Made by a program: the position numbers and the translations under genes. Positions 1 to 6,956 of a stretch of DNA of 14,600 nt are shown here, piece by piece. The stretch lies in NCBI GenBank assembly GCA_035518875.1, contig DATIXD010000087.1:1-14600 (forward strand), written 5' to 3'. Position 1 is the stretch's first letter, and every line of letters starts with the position of its first letter. This stretch comes from DATIXD01 sp035518875 (GTDB lineage: Bacteria > Pseudomonadota > Gammaproteobacteria > Methylococcales > Methylococcaceae). The notes below the pieces were generated by a model. The model was not told where the DNA came from. It saw only the letters and a list, made by a program, of their open reading frames with translations, and made no database searches.

Positions 1-1
1 C

Positions 2-1030
2 ACCTCAATCAATCAAGGATCGGACACGGTGCTGGTTACAACAACAAAACTGACTCAGCCGCTTACGCCATTGTTCAAAATCAATGAGGCCAACGAAATT
101 GCGAAGGCTGATCATAAAATATCAAAGTCGGATGAACGCAAGGCCGAACTGGAAATCATTCTCGGTGTGCATCAACTTTATTATGGGTTGCTGATCGCTC
201 AAAAACAGAAAGATGCCGCACAAGCTGCGTTGGATGCTGCGCAGGAAGGACTAAGCGAAAGCGAAGATGCCGTCAGATCCGGCAAAGTGCTTGATGTTGT
301 TGAAACAGGAAGTCGGGTTCAACTCCTCCAGAGCAGGCAGCTTCTCCTTGAGGCGGAAAATCAGATCTCTGATGTGACATCGGAACTGAATGATCTTCTG
401 GGGCTGCCTCTGGATACAATGCTGGATCTGGCTGAAATTAAAGATGAGCGCTCCGCTCCACAACCTCTCGACCAGTATCTTCAGGAAGCGCTATATAGCA
501 ATCCGGAACTGCGAGGGGCAAAGAATAATATCGAAAAAGCAAATCATGCAGTCAACGCTGCCCGCGATGAATATATTCCTGATATTAGTCTGTTTGCGAG
601 CCATACGTATCAGCATGGTTCGGCGTTCCTTCAGCACAACATCGGGGTGTTCGGTGCACAGATGACATGGAATATTTTCGATTGGGGGAGCCGTAGTGGC
701 GCCGTTGGTGAGCGGAGGGCACAGGTTATTCAGGCCGAAGAAAATGTCAAACGGTTAGAACAGAGCATTACGGTTGAAATTAGCAAGGCTTATCGGAAGA
801 TGGAGCGGATTAAGCTGATAGTGGACGCTGCGAGCGAAGCAGTTGTGCTCCAAAAAAGGAATGAGCAACTGAGCGCCGACCGTCTGAAAGCCGGACTTAT
901 CAAGAAATCGAAATATGACGAATCGGTTGCAGCAGTCAAGAAGGCCGAATGGGAAGAGCTCCAGGCTATTTTGGAATATCGACTTTCCCAAGCAGAGCTC
1001 GACCGAATTGCCGGCAGGTTCAGTCTTTAA
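2..1030 (+). CDS. TolC-family outer membrane efflux protein, 5' end outside the window
   Basis: This is the C-terminal 342 residues of a TolC/OMF-family outer-membrane channel, the exit duct of tripartite efflux or type I secretion systems. The frame is open from the left edge and reads TSINQGSDTV before the first GTG at 29, so the true start lies upstream. The protein is rich in long amphipathic helices (QKQKDAAQAALDAAQEG, AVKKAEWEELQAILEYRLSQ) and shows the internal duplication of the family: a helical hairpin, a strand segment near QMTWNIFDWGSRSG, then a second helical hairpin. The preserved TTKLTQPLTPLFKI stretch is typical of the first beta-strand/helix junction. A patatin lipoprotein follows after 73 bases on the same strand, so co-transcription is possible. 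The membrane fusion protein and pump are expected upstream. I am confident of the family but cannot see the substrate. Confidence 0.9.
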   Translation, partial: TSINQGSDTVLVTTTKLTQPLTPLFKINEANEIAKADHKISKSDERKAELEIILGVHQLYYGLLIAQKQKDAAQAALDAAQEGLSESEDAVRSGKVLDVVETGSRVQLLQSRQLLLEAENQISDVTSELNDLLGLPLDTMLDLAEIKDERSAPQPLDQYLQEALYSNPELRGAKNNIEKANHAVNAARDEYIPDISLFASHTYQHGSAFLQHNIGVFGAQMTWNIFDWGSRSGAVGERRAQVIQAEENVKRLEQSITVEISKAYRKMERIKLIVDAASEAVVLQKRNEQLSADRLKAGLIKKSKYDESVAAVKKAEWEELQAILEYRLSQAELDRIAGRFSL

Positions 1031-1103
1031 TGAGATAGTGGATTCTGGAAGAACCCCATAACCTTACAAATATTCCATAATCATGGGGTCGGAGGAGGCA
1101 CCT

Positions 1104-2318
1104 ATGTGGTATCAAAAGTCACCTATTTTGGCTGCGATATTATTTGCCTTGAGCGCGTGCGCCACTATTACGACGCATCATCCTGTACCGGCCTCTTTTT
1201 CATCAAAAGCAACTGTTGTGGGGTTTCCTGGAACGATTCGATTCTGGGCGGATGAGGCGCCGGCAAACAGTGGTGAGCTCATTGCCGAGGGGATCAACGC
1301 CTACCGAGCAGCTCATGCTGACTATTTTCTTTCTCATGACGCTAATCCACCGTTGAATCTTCTCGCTATATCCGGGGGAGCTTATGACGGCGCCTTTGGA
1401 GCGGGCCTTCTTTCTGGATGGTCAGCAAGCGGCACTCGGCCGGATTTCGATGTCGTAACAGGCGTCAGCGCCGGTGCAATCATTGCTCCCTTCGTCTTTA
1501 TCGGTCCAAAGTATGATGACAAGCTTCGTGATTTGTTTACAAGAACAGCTTCCGATGGCATTTTTGAAGGCGGAATATTTAAGGTGATGGATGCCATCAC
1601 CGGTGGATTGTCGCTTACAAATACAAAACCGCTGGCGAAAAGGATTGATGAAATTTTTACTCAGGAGATTCTGAACGAAGTGGCAGTAGAGCACCGGAAA
1701 GGTAAACGCCTGTTTATCAGTACGACCAATTTAGAGGCACAACGTGGGGTAATTTGGGATATCGGCGCCATCGCAAATAGCGGCCATCCAGACGCATTAA
1801 AGCTGTTTCACCAAATTTTGCTTGCCTCCGCATCGGTGCCCGGCATTTTCCCGCCGGTATTTATTGATGTTCAGGCGGGCGACAAGCATTACAATGAAAT
1901 CCATGCTGATGGCGGCGTGGTATCCCAGGTTTTTGTTTATCCCCTGAAAGTGCAACAGAGCGCAATTAAAGAGTTTCTGGGTAATCACTTGGAGCGTCAC
2001 TTATATGTGATCATCAATAATAAGGTAACGCCGGAATACCAAGATCTGCAACCCAGCTTCTTTACACTGACCCGTCGTGCGATATTGACTCTTAGTAAGT
2101 ATCATAGTTTAGGTGACATGTATCGCCTGTATATTGCATCGATGCGCGATGGAATAGATTATAACTTGATCCACATTCCGGGAACTTTCAGCGCCGAATC
2201 GACAGAATTATTTGACCCCAAATATATGAGTAAACTCTTCGACGTAGGCTATGAGATGGGTAAGCGATCAAAGACAGTATGGCTGAAGAAGCCGCCTGGA
2301 GTTGACTATCAGAAGTAG
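1104..2318 (+). CDS. Patatin-like phospholipase, predicted lipoprotein
   Basis: A 404-residue patatin-family serine acyl hydrolase, expected to cleave acyl chains from lipids with a Ser-Asp dyad. The nucleophile elbow GVSAG has Ser122, the oxyanion loop GGAYDGAFGAG covers residues 91-101, and the catalytic Asp269 lies in ADGG. The N-terminus is a lipoprotein signal with lipobox LSAC and Cys19 as the lipidation site, so it should be envelope-anchored. I chose ATG 1104 over the in-frame ATG at 1083 because GGAGGAGG at 1091-1098 sits just upstream of 1104 and the signal peptide then begins cleanly as MWYQKSPILA. It follows the TolC-family gene on the same strand. Lipoprotein patatins of this layout are known in many Gram-negatives, often without a defined substrate. 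Family assignment is firm, and the link to efflux is only positional. Confidence 0.9.
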   Translation: MWYQKSPILAAILFALSACATITTHHPVPASFSSKATVVGFPGTIRFWADEAPANSGELIAEGINAYRAAHADYFLSHDANPPLNLLAISGGAYDGAFGAGLLSGWSASGTRPDFDVVTGVSAGAIIAPFVFIGPKYDDKLRDLFTRTASDGIFEGGIFKVMDAITGGLSLTNTKPLAKRIDEIFTQEILNEVAVEHRKGKRLFISTTNLEAQRGVIWDIGAIANSGHPDALKLFHQILLASASVPGIFPPVFIDVQAGDKHYNEIHADGGVVSQVFVYPLKVQQSAIKEFLGNHLERHLYVIINNKVTPEYQDLQPSFFTLTRRAILTLSKYHSLGDMYRLYIASMRDGIDYNLIHIPGTFSAESTELFDPKYMSKLFDVGYEMGKRSKTVWLKKPPGVDYQK

Positions 2319-2337
2319 CCGTCGCCTCCCCAAAAGG

Positions 2338-2412
2338 ATGACTGCTGAACAGCTCGGGTGGCACTACACGACCGTCAATAAGATCATTAAGCGGGCGAAG
2401 GAGCGAAGGTGA
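2338..2412 (+). pseudogene. Helix-turn-helix remnant, 24 codons
   Basis: A very short reading frame, MTAEQLGWHYTTVNKIIK followed by RAKERR and a stop, starts 19 bases after the patatin stop. The spacing of TAEQLGWHYTTVNKIIKRA fits a helix-turn-helix recognition unit, as found at the C-terminus of several regulators and transposases. The frame is also open upstream as RSSRRLPKR, so this may be the tail of a lost gene. AAAAGG precedes the ATG directly, too close for a normal ribosome site. I take it as a relic; it could be chance. Confidence 0.25.
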
Positions 2413-2480
2413 TTTTTCGAGACATAACTCTTTTTAATACCCTTTATAATACTTTTGGATTATTGCAAAACATTTGGCAC

Positions 2481-2823
2481 CGGCGTATACTTGCTCCTCT
2501 TCACGGCATACGGTGTGTCATCCATGAACCCCATGCCTCACGGCTTCACAGTGACCTGGACCTGGAAGTTGGGGACACCCAACTCCTGGTCGATTCCGAA
2601 GGGCTCTTTGAAGAATCCAGCCCACAAACTTCTAGATATTGTGTATGCGAACGGATCATCTTGGAAGGAAGATATGGTGCAGAAACCATGCTGGTCTCTT
2701 CTTTGGAAAAGTTATTTTATCTCACAGACTCCCTGACACCGGGAATATTACGACAGGCAGGCCGCCTTATCTTTTTCCGGTTGTCCAATGACCCTGGACT
2801 AAGAACATCCAAACCACACACGA
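2481..2823 (+). pseudogene. Decayed LigD-type 3'-phosphoesterase (DNA ligase D N-terminal) domain
   Basis: No single frame is a protein, but two frames together spell a LigD phosphoesterase domain. Frame one (codons from 2502) gives RCVIHEPHASRLHSDLDLEV, matching the family pattern FVIQxHxASRLHxDxRLE. At the GGGG run 2571-2574 the signal moves to another frame and reads GTPNSWSIPKGSLKNPAHK, matching DGxLKSWAVPKGPSLNPADK. Near 2646 it returns to the first frame with CERIILEGRYGAETMLV, matching FEGVIPEGxYGAGTVMV, then AGRLIFFRLS, matching the following GxLxFxLxG strand. About seven residues, including the family's HPL segment with a catalytic His, are missing between LLDI and VYA. The Arg of DxRLE is also changed to Asp. 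The intact family processes 3' ends in non-homologous end joining. One frameshift could be a base error in the G-run; the deletion argues for real decay. Confidence 0.7.
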
Positions 2824-2839
2824 AAGGGGGTGTATAATC

Positions 2840-3403
2840 ATGGCTACTTTTTCGATTCTCGAATCGTTCGCAAAAAACTGGTGGGTCTTGCTTATCCGGG
2901 GAATTCTCGCAGTCCTGTTCGCCTTCATGGCGTTCATCCTCCCCGGGCTGACGCTCGTGACGCTCGTGTTGCTCTACGGCGTTTATGCGTTGGTCGACGG
3001 GATGACGGCGCTATGGGTCGGCGGACTCGCGCGCGCCTGGTGGTTCGTGTTGCTCGGCATGCTCGGCGTGATCGTCGGCATTATCACGTTCATCTCCCCC
3101 GGAATTACCGCCGTCGCGTTGCTCTACCTGATCGCAGCCTGGGCCATCATCCGGGGCGTCTTCGAGATTGTGACGGCGATTCAGTTGCGAAAGGAGATCA
3201 GCAACGAATGGCTCCTCATCATTGCCGGAATTCTCTCCGTCCTCTTCGGCCTGGTGCTCGCGGCGAACCCGGCGGCGGGCGCGCTGGCGATGGTCTGGGT
3301 CATCGGGTCTTACGCGCTCATTGTCGGCCTAATGATGATCGGTCTGGCGTTTCGCTTACGTGGACTTCCGGGGCGGTTGGACAAGCATCCGTCAAGGGCG
3401 TGA
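2840..3403 (+). CDS. HdeD-family (DUF308) membrane protein
   Basis: A 187-residue inner-membrane protein made of about six hydrophobic helices arranged as three repeating pairs, which is the HdeD/DUF308 architecture. The opening residues ESFAKNWWVLLIRGILAVLF are highly characteristic, as are the repeated helix-turn motifs LPGLTLVTLVLLYGVYALVDG and SPGITAVALLYLIAAWAIIRG. HdeD in Escherichia coli is associated with acid resistance at high cell density; the molecular role is not settled. The start at 2840 is preceded by AAGGGGGTG with a short spacer. The GC-rich codon choice differs sharply from the two genes upstream and agrees with the next four. It is the first gene of a plus-strand run of envelope/stress-type genes. 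Confidence 0.9.
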   Translation: MATFSILESFAKNWWVLLIRGILAVLFAFMAFILPGLTLVTLVLLYGVYALVDGMTALWVGGLARAWWFVLLGMLGVIVGIITFISPGITAVALLYLIAAWAIIRGVFEIVTAIQLRKEISNEWLLIIAGILSVLFGLVLAANPAAGALAMVWVIGSYALIVGLMMIGLAFRLRGLPGRLDKHPSRA

Positions 3404-3513
3404 GCCGCCCTTCCGCAGATGATGGAGCTTCTCATTCCGCGGCGACGCGGTACGACTCCGGCTGGTTGGGCGATGAGCCGGTGTTCGTTCAAACCATAAT
3501 CGCCAATACACCC

Positions 3514-3528
3514 GTGGTCTGTGACCAC
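3514..3528 (+). promoter_or_regulatory. Small hairpin just upstream of a Shine-Dalgarno
   Basis: GTGGTC (3514-3519), loop TGT and GACCAC (3523-3528) form a perfect six-base-pair stem. It lies about nine bases before the strong AAAGGAGG at 3537-3544 of the next gene. There is no T-run, so it is not an intrinsic terminator. It may tune translation or mRNA stability of the downstream gene; the stem is short enough to be chance. Confidence 0.3.
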
Positions 3529-3550
3529 AACTACCTAAAGGAGGAAAGCC

Positions 3551-4351
3551 ATGGACAAAATGATTGTGACTGTATTCGATAACGAGAAAAACGCCTATGA
3601 AGGCGTCAAAGCTCTCAATGATCTTCACTGGGAGGGCAGCCTGACATTATACGCAACTGCGGTGATCGCTAAAGACGCGAAGGGTATGGTCAACGTCAAG
3701 CAGGCGGCTGAAGAAGGTCCGACCGGGACGGTTCTCGGATTTGCCACCGGGAGCCTCATCGGGCTGCTCGGCGGCCCAGTCGGTTTGGCCGTCGGAGGCG
3801 CGGCTGGCACCCTCGCGGGTTCGGTGTTTGACATTGCACAGCTCGGAATCAGCGATGATTTTTTAGCTGAAGCCTCGAATCACCTCTCGCCGGGCAAAGC
3901 GGCCGTCATCGCTGAGATCGATGAAGAATGGGTCACTCCGCTCGACAGTCGCATGGAGAGGCTCGGCGGAGTCGTGATTCGACGGGCGCGCGCGGAATTC
4001 ATTGACGCTCAAATCGAACGGGAGATTGCAGCCGATAAAGCGGAGATCGCCGCGCTGAGGGAGGAGTACAATCAGGCGGCGGGAGAGGCCAAGGCCAAGC
4101 TCAAGGCTAAACTCGATGCGGCTGAGAAACGTTTCCAGGGTCGGCGCGATCAGGTGAATAAGAAGATCGAGGCCGTGAAGCGTGAAGGCGAAGCCAAGGT
4201 AAAGTCGCTCCAGGAACAAGCGGCGAAGGCGAAAGGTGAAACCAAGGCGAAGCTGGAAAAGCGAATCGCCGATATCCGCTCGGACCTGAAACCGCGAATC
4301 GGCAAGCTGGAGCAAGCGTGGAAACTCACGCAGGAAGCGTTGCGGCCGTAG
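3551..4351 (+). CDS. DUF1269-like protein: glycine-zipper segment plus long coiled coil
   Basis: A 266-residue protein with three parts. Residues 1-58 form a small alpha/beta domain starting DKMIVTVFDNEKNAYEGVKA, like DUF1269 proteins. Residues 59-92 are a glycine-zipper hydrophobic stretch (GTVLGFATGSLIGLLGGPVG and onward) likely to enter the membrane. Residues 100-148 resemble the rest of DUF1269, with SDDFLAEASNHLSPGKAAVI. From 152 to 262 the chain is a Lys/Glu/Ala-rich coiled coil (EAKAKLKAKLDAAEKRFQ), which the plain family lacks. The start has an excellent AAAGGAGG six bases upstream. The gene sits between an HdeD-like and a rhomboid gene, suggesting an envelope-stress role, but no biochemical function is known for the family. 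The coiled coil could reach across the periplasm or hold partner proteins. Confidence 0.8.
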   Translation: MDKMIVTVFDNEKNAYEGVKALNDLHWEGSLTLYATAVIAKDAKGMVNVKQAAEEGPTGTVLGFATGSLIGLLGGPVGLAVGGAAGTLAGSVFDIAQLGISDDFLAEASNHLSPGKAAVIAEIDEEWVTPLDSRMERLGGVVIRRARAEFIDAQIEREIAADKAEIAALREEYNQAAGEAKAKLKAKLDAAEKRFQGRRDQVNKKIEAVKREGEAKVKSLQEQAAKAKGETKAKLEKRIADIRSDLKPRIGKLEQAWKLTQEALRP

Positions 4352-4509
4352 CCGGGGCCCTGGGTCTGACCCACATCGGAGTGAGGGGGGCACGAGCGGC
4401 GCTTGATGTAACGCTGGGGTTCTCTCCCGTGATACAGCATGTCTGAGAAGCATCTCTCGCGTATCCCACTCATCCTCCTGAACCGGAGCTTGAGCAAAGC
4501 GAGGCAACC

Positions 4510-5256
4510 ATGTTTCCCTACCGAGTGGATAACCCCCGATTGGGACCTGCTGTCGCGACGGTGACGATCATTGTACTCAATGTCCTCGTCTGGATCGGGT
4601 TTGAAGGCATGGGCAGCGAGGCGTCACTCCTCCGTGCGCTCTGCAGCTACGGCCTGATCCCGGCCGGATTGTTGGGGCACCTGTCGCCCGGCACCTCCAT
4701 TAAGCTGGGCGAGGGGCTCTCATGCACGGCCGGCTCAGTACCGCCGTGGGTGACACCGCTATCTTCTATGTTCCTGCACGGAGGGTGGTTTCACATCATT
4801 GGCAACATGTGGTTCCTGTGGCTCTTTGGCCGAAACGTCGAAGACGTCATGGGTCCCACCCGTTTCACGATCTTCTATGTGCTCGCCGGTCTAGCAGCGG
4901 CCGCCGCCCAGGTCTTAAGCGACCCTGCCTCTTCGCTCCCGATGGTCGGCGCATCGGGCGCGATTAGCGGGGTCATGGGTGCCTATCTCATACTCTTTCC
5001 GACCGTCCGGGTGCATCTCTGGCTCTTCCAAGGCATCTTCACCACACAGATTACTGTGCCCGCTTACGCCATGCTTGGCTACTGGTTCGCACTGCAGTTG
5101 CTGGGACAGGCGAGCGCGCTTCAGGCCGAGGGCGGTGGCGTGGCATTCGCCGCGCATGTGGGTGGCTTTGTCGCGGGCGTGCTCTTGGTGACCGTATTCA
5201 AGAACCGTGATCTGCTCGCGCAGCATAAAGCGTTGCTCGCCTCCGAGAGCTATTGA
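4510..5256 (+). CDS. Rhomboid-family intramembrane serine protease
   Basis: A 248-residue polytopic membrane protein with all rhomboid hallmarks. The catalytic Ser149 lies in GASGAISGVMGAY and the catalytic His216 in AAHVGGFVAG. The HGGWFHIIGNMWFLWLFGRN motif at residues 90-109 supplies the conserved His and Asn that build the oxyanion hole and L1 region. The N-terminus MFPYRVDNPRLGPAVATVTI is the usual form of the bacterial GluP/YdcA-like subgroup. These enzymes cleave transmembrane helices near the bilayer surface and commonly take part in membrane protein quality control. The start lacks a strong Shine-Dalgarno (GCGAGGCAACC precedes it). The spacing of 158 bases from the previous gene leaves room for its own promoter, though I do not see a clear one. 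A candidate local substrate is the neighbouring single-span protein at 5451, which is speculation. Confidence 0.93.
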   Translation: MFPYRVDNPRLGPAVATVTIIVLNVLVWIGFEGMGSEASLLRALCSYGLIPAGLLGHLSPGTSIKLGEGLSCTAGSVPPWVTPLSSMFLHGGWFHIIGNMWFLWLFGRNVEDVMGPTRFTIFYVLAGLAAAAAQVLSDPASSLPMVGASGAISGVMGAYLILFPTVRVHLWLFQGIFTTQITVPAYAMLGYWFALQLLGQASALQAEGGGVAFAAHVGGFVAGVLLVTVFKNRDLLAQHKALLASESY

Positions 5257-5450
5257 CTGGCATAGCAGGAACTCACGCGTCAAGGGTATTGAAGGTGATG
5301 GCCTCGTAACAGAAAACCCGCGACTGTTTGTGATTGCAATATGAAAGATCGCACACGGGCTCGCGACGTTAAGAATTTCAAAGATAAGCTCACGCGAGCA
5401 CGTGACGAGATCAGGGTGAAAATAACATAAATATTTGATTGGAGGATTTT

Positions 5451-5756
5451 GTGGCCGCAGATACCGTGCTGTCCCAGGAATTGAAGGCACTCCAGGAAGA
5501 AATGGCGGCCTCGCATCAGGAACGATCGTTGCGAAGCAAGGTGCGTGCACCCGCCGACGCGGAAGTCAATCGCGATAGCCAACCAGGTAAAGGAGCCGAA
5601 GAAAAGCATCTCGTCGGCGAGCTTCGCGAGCTTGCAAACGTGATCACCGAGTTTGTCGAAGAGGCTGAGCAGAATGTATCCGAGCATCCGACTGCCAGCG
5701 TGATCGGCGCCTTGGTGGTGGGGATATTGATAGGGCGCCTATTGGGGCGTCGATAG
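5451..5756 (+). CDS. YqjD/ElaB-like (DUF883-type) tail-anchored protein
   Basis: A 101-residue protein with an N-terminal helical region, a charged middle and one C-terminal membrane helix ending in GILIGRLLGRR. The segment NVSEHPTASVIGALVVGILI has the spacing of YqjD/ElaB proteins, where a helical arm precedes a hydrophobic tail with a Gly-zipper and final Arg residues. Escherichia coli YqjD is an inner-membrane protein that binds ribosomes in stationary phase; whether that applies here is unknown. I place the start at GTG 5451 because GGAGG at 5441-5445 precedes it by five bases. The upstream TTG at 5439 would overlap that ribosome site. The next gene begins 13 bases after the stop with its own Shine-Dalgarno, so the pair is probably one operon, as yqjD and yqjE are in enterobacteria. 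Confidence 0.75.
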   Translation: MAADTVLSQELKALQEEMAASHQERSLRSKVRAPADAEVNRDSQPGKGAEEKHLVGELRELANVITEFVEEAEQNVSEHPTASVIGALVVGILIGRLLGRR

Positions 5757-5769
5757 GAGGTACGATGTG

Positions 5770-6282
5770 ATGGACGCTTTGATTCGAGATCTCCGGCTTC
5801 TTTGGAAGGCCGATTCCCTAATCGGGAAAATCTGGCTGAACGTCATGGTTCGGCGGTTCGGCCTCTTCCTTTTTGCGGGTCTGATTGCGGTGTTCGGGCT
5901 GGGGATGACGAACGTGGCGGGCTTTTATGCCCTTCAGGGATCTGTCGGTTCCGTTTGGGCCGCCGCGACCGTCTCTGTGGCCGATTTCGTGCTCGCTTCA
6001 ATGGTCATGCTGGCCGGGAAGCGCTCCGCGCCAGGACCCGAGCTCAACCTGATTCTTGAAGTTCGCAAGACGGCGATCGAATCCTTTCAGGCAGATGCGC
6101 GCGATCTTCAGGTCACCCTCGATGCGCTTCGCCAAGAGGTCCGGGAGACCAAGGATACGATTGCGCGATTCGTCCACAATCCTTTGGACGAGGCCGTTCA
6201 GAAGCTTCTGGTACCCGCAGCCGTGTCGATCGTGAAAGGGCTCCGCTCGAGGAAAGATCGAGGGCCAGAAAAGGGACCTTAA
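5770..6282 (+). CDS. Holin-X/YqjE-like membrane protein
   Basis: A 170-residue protein with two hydrophobic helices, at about residues 29-52 (FGLFLFAGLIAVFGLGMTNV) and 62-84. A helical cytoplasmic tail follows, probably coiled coil around residues 95-140. This two-helix arrangement, directly after a YqjD-like gene, matches the superfamily III holin-X/YqjE group. The name holin is historical; chromosomal members have no proven lytic role. AGGAGG at 5755-5760 overlaps the stop of the preceding gene. Both GTG 5767 and ATG 5770 are possible starts, and I prefer the ATG for its nine-base spacing. No obvious terminator follows. The family call is moderate because the sequence is only loosely conserved. 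Confidence 0.65.
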   Translation: MDALIRDLRLLWKADSLIGKIWLNVMVRRFGLFLFAGLIAVFGLGMTNVAGFYALQGSVGSVWAAATVSVADFVLASMVMLAGKRSAPGPELNLILEVRKTAIESFQADARDLQVTLDALRQEVRETKDTIARFVHNPLDEAVQKLLVPAAVSIVKGLRSRKDRGPEKGP

Positions 6283-6328
6283 ATCGCAACTTTATTCATC
6301 CATAGAGCAAACTACAAATAATGAGGCG

Positions 6329-6897
6329 GTGGAGGAATCGACCCACGACCGCGGCGACGTCCTCATTGATCGACGTCGACGCCCGGTTTGGCTGGATGCG
6401 GATCAACTCCTGGTGCGCTTTCCAGGGAAGAATCGACGGAAATCGTTTCTCACTTTCATGCGATCCAAGGTCGAGAAGCCCTTGGAGACTTTTTATCAGG
6501 CCCGACGGAAGTTGCCGGTACTGGGATCCGAAGGCTTTATTGAAAGAGTGCGCGGGTGGATCAAAAAGAAGTCAGGGGATTTTAGGAAGTGCCGGAAGCC
6601 AAGAGTTATGTCCGACCCGACTCTGAGAGCTGTCTGAAAGCGGTGGGGCGTGTATACGAGATAGATCAGAATGAATTATTGCGGAGCCGACGGGGGCAAC
6701 GTAATGAGGCGCGAGCGATGGGGATGTATGTCTGCCGGCGGATGGCGGGGATGAAGCATGAAGAAATTGCGAAGGTGTTTGGGGTGGGCGGTTATTCTGC
6801 GGTCAGCAGTGTGATCGGAAGAACCCGGAGTGAGCTGGTCAAGGACGGAAAGGTTGCGCGGCGGTTTGAGCAGATTCGCGACTTTCTTCAAAGATGA
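6329..6897 (+). pseudogene. Truncated, frameshifted RAYT-type (REP-associated/IS200-like) transposase
   Basis: Two overlapping frames together give the C-terminal half of a Y1/HUH transposase of the RAYT group. The first frame reads DRRRRPVWLDADQLLVRF, then a Y/F-A-rich helix and KLPVLGSEGFIERVRGWIKK, the family's conserved stretch after the catalytic Tyr. The second frame begins VPEAKSYVRPDSESCLKAVG and ends in a DnaA-like helix-turn-helix domain with RRGQRNEARAMGMYVCRRM and VFGVGGYSAVSSVIGR. One missing base near 6587-6589 joins the two (GDFRK to VPEAK). The N-terminal HUH domain and catalytic tyrosine region are absent upstream, so the enzyme cannot be active. RAYTs are housekeeping-like transposases linked to REP palindromes; none is evident here. 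An alternative reading, a domesticated DNA-binding remnant, is less likely because of the frameshift. Confidence 0.75.
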
Positions 6898-6956
6898 GCC
6901 AAGAGCAGACTTGACCCCTTTGCCTTTGTCAAAAAAGCGGCGACCTTCAAGTCGAT

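Noticed and set aside
2830..3582. 250-codon plus-strand ORF overlapping the HdeD-like gene in another frame
   Set aside because: The translation is Arg/His-rich frame-shadow sequence, whereas the HdeD frame has a full set of membrane helices and family motifs.
3863..4507. Minus-strand 214-codon ORF opposite the coiled-coil gene
   Set aside because: It is the reverse reading of a Lys/Glu/Ala-repeat coding region, which commonly gives long open Leu/Arg-rich frames.
5341..5430. A 29-codon ORF (MKDRTRARDVKNFKDKLTRA at its start) between the rhomboid and YqjD-like genes
   Set aside because: It has no ribosome site and no recognisable similarity; the charged composition alone is not enough to call a gene.
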